A stretch of 64,000 nt of DNA from Actinoallomurus liliacearum (GTDB lineage: Bacteria > Actinomycetota > Actinomycetes > Streptosporangiales > Streptosporangiaceae). Positions 63,361-64,000 of this stretch are shown here, piece by piece (the stretch's first letter is position 1; each line of letters opens with the position of its first letter). Both the position numbers and the translations under genes were made by a program. Under the pieces are notes generated by a model that searched no databases, was not told the DNA's origin, and was given only the letters and a program-made list of their open reading frames with translations. The stretch is taken from NCBI RefSeq assembly GCF_039542035.1, contig NZ_BAABHJ010000005.1, forward strand, positions 806,001-870,000, given 5' to 3'.

Positions 63361-63591
63361 ATGGAGGCGATGTCAGATGACAGTGCGCACGAGCGGTACC
63401 TGCTCCTCATGGCGTGCGGGCGACTGAGGCTGAAGCCCACGACGACCAGGGACCTGGACCGCCTTCCCCGATACGTCGTCCCGGACGACGTATCGCCAGT
63501 GGATCTTCTCTTGGCCGAACGCGATGACGAGCGCATGCTGGACATCGCAAGCTCGGTCGGGTTGCCGACCGCGGCACCCGGGCTCGAATGA
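63361..63591 (+). CDS. Small conserved-looking protein, unknown
   Basis: 76 residues: MEAMSDDSAHERYLLLMACG, then RLRLKPTTTRDLDRLPRYVV and a C-terminal ERDDERMLDIASSVG. Start at 63361 or 63370; TACCAT just upstream could give a leaderless transcript. No family is recognised. Confidence 0.5.
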   Translation: MEAMSDDSAHERYLLLMACGRLRLKPTTTRDLDRLPRYVVPDDVSPVDLLLAERDDERMLDIASSVGLPTAAPGLE

Positions 63592-63601
63592 CGGACCGCG
63601 G

Positions 63602-64000
63602 TCAGCGGCGGAGCATGGGGACGTGGGGGATGCCGTCCTCGACGTACTCCGGGCCGTCGACGACGAAGCCGTACTTCGCGTAGAAGCCCGCGACCTGCGT
63701 CTGCGCGTCGAGCCGCACCGTACGGTCGCCGACGGCCTCCAGCGCCGCCTCCATGAGCCGCCCTGCCAGCCCGGCCCCGCGCGCGTGCGGTGCCGTCACG
63801 ACCCGGCCGATCCGCGCGCCGTCCGGGTCGTCCAGCACGCGCAGGTACGCCTCCGGCGCGCCCGAGTCGCCGGACAGCCAGACGTGGCGGGTGCCGGGCT
63901 CGGTGTCCCGGCCGTCCAGCTCCGGGTACGGGCAGTTCTGCTCGACGACGAAGACGTCCACCCGGAGCTTCAGCAGCGCGTACAGAGTGCCGGCGTCCAG
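63602..64000 (-). CDS. ElaA-like GNAT acetyltransferase (5' end outside window)
   Basis: The frame is open to the window edge, so the start lies beyond 64000. Visible: LDAGTLYALLKLRVDVFVVE, QNCPYPELDGRDTEPGTRH, then RVVTAPHARGAGLAGRLMEAAL and the end YGFVVDGPEYVEDGIPHVPM. These are ElaA-family features with the acetyl-CoA loop. Substrate unknown. Confidence 0.9.
   Translation of the reverse strand: MDAGTLYALLKLRVDVFVVEQNCPYPELDGRDTEPGTRHVWLSGDSGAPEAYLRVLDDPDGARIGRVVTAPHARGAGLAGRLMEAALEAVGDRTVRLDAQTQVAGFYAKYGFVVDGPEYVEDGIPHVPMLRR

Overview
This is a very GC-rich chromosomal window from an actinomycete. Housekeeping genes keep actinobacterial order (acpS-nnr-alr, tsaE-tsaB-rimI-tsaD, groES-groEL1, then an ECF sigma factor, its anti-sigma factor, a DUF5319 gene, guaB and guaB3). 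Leaderless or GTG starts, 4-bp ATGA overlaps, XRE/DUF397 pairs, a CIRCE box and form II cox genes fit Actinomycetota. The overall set resembles Streptosporangiales such as Thermomonosporaceae, but that is an inference from gene content and no rRNA is present to prove it.

Layout. 1-10835: coaA (5' truncated by the window), a divergent MFS pump with its XRE/MmyB-type regulator, then a dense forward run acpS-nnr-alr-hydrolase-tsaE-(membrane protein)-tsaB-rimI-tsaD covering ACP activation, NAD(P)HX repair, D-alanine supply and tRNA t6A synthesis. 10836-12413: a 1.6-kb insertion carrying only a TnpB-like gene, bounded by inverted repeats and a CTAG duplication that contains the tsaD stop codon. 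12542-13277: a Phd/PIN toxin-antitoxin pair. 13519-17134: a reverse operon of RHH regulator, DUF4097 protein and DrrAB-like ABC exporter, with a regularly spaced TGACGTCA-type operator array. 17135-22210: a sparse, lower-GC accessory stretch, an APH-type kinase, a coiled-coil protein, a zinc-ribbon protein and a methyltransferase. 22315-32697: groESL, sigma/anti-sigma, DUF5319, guaB, guaB3, glpD and a secreted phospholipase D-like protein. 32755-39731: TetR, gabD2-like dehydrogenase, GMC oxidase, a small helical protein, AlkD and guaA. 39789-42068: ahpD-ahpC with divergent oxyR. 42187-50661: Ser/Thr kinase, bicupin with divergent TetR, a form II cox operon (coxS-L-M-G) and a 39-residue basic peptide. 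51092-59344: GT-C type membrane transferases, an XRE/DUF397 locus with a frameshift, a thioesterase, two flavin-reductase-like paralogues and a degenerate cupin. 59392-64000: a LiaFSR-like envelope-stress locus, a beta-carbonic anhydrase and an ElaA-like acetyltransferase cut by the window end.

Most notable non-routine observations: the IR-bounded TnpB element, whose RuvC-II glutamate position is glycine while a glutamate sits next to the zinc ribbon; oxyR with ATC where its start codon should be; a +1 frameshift in an XRE gene next to a shortened DUF397 gene; a multi-stem structured sequence between two convergent genes; an 18-bp perfect inverted repeat at 55355-55394; and several families of short GC-rich direct repeats lying directly 3' of genes. 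No CRISPR array, rRNA or tRNA gene was seen.
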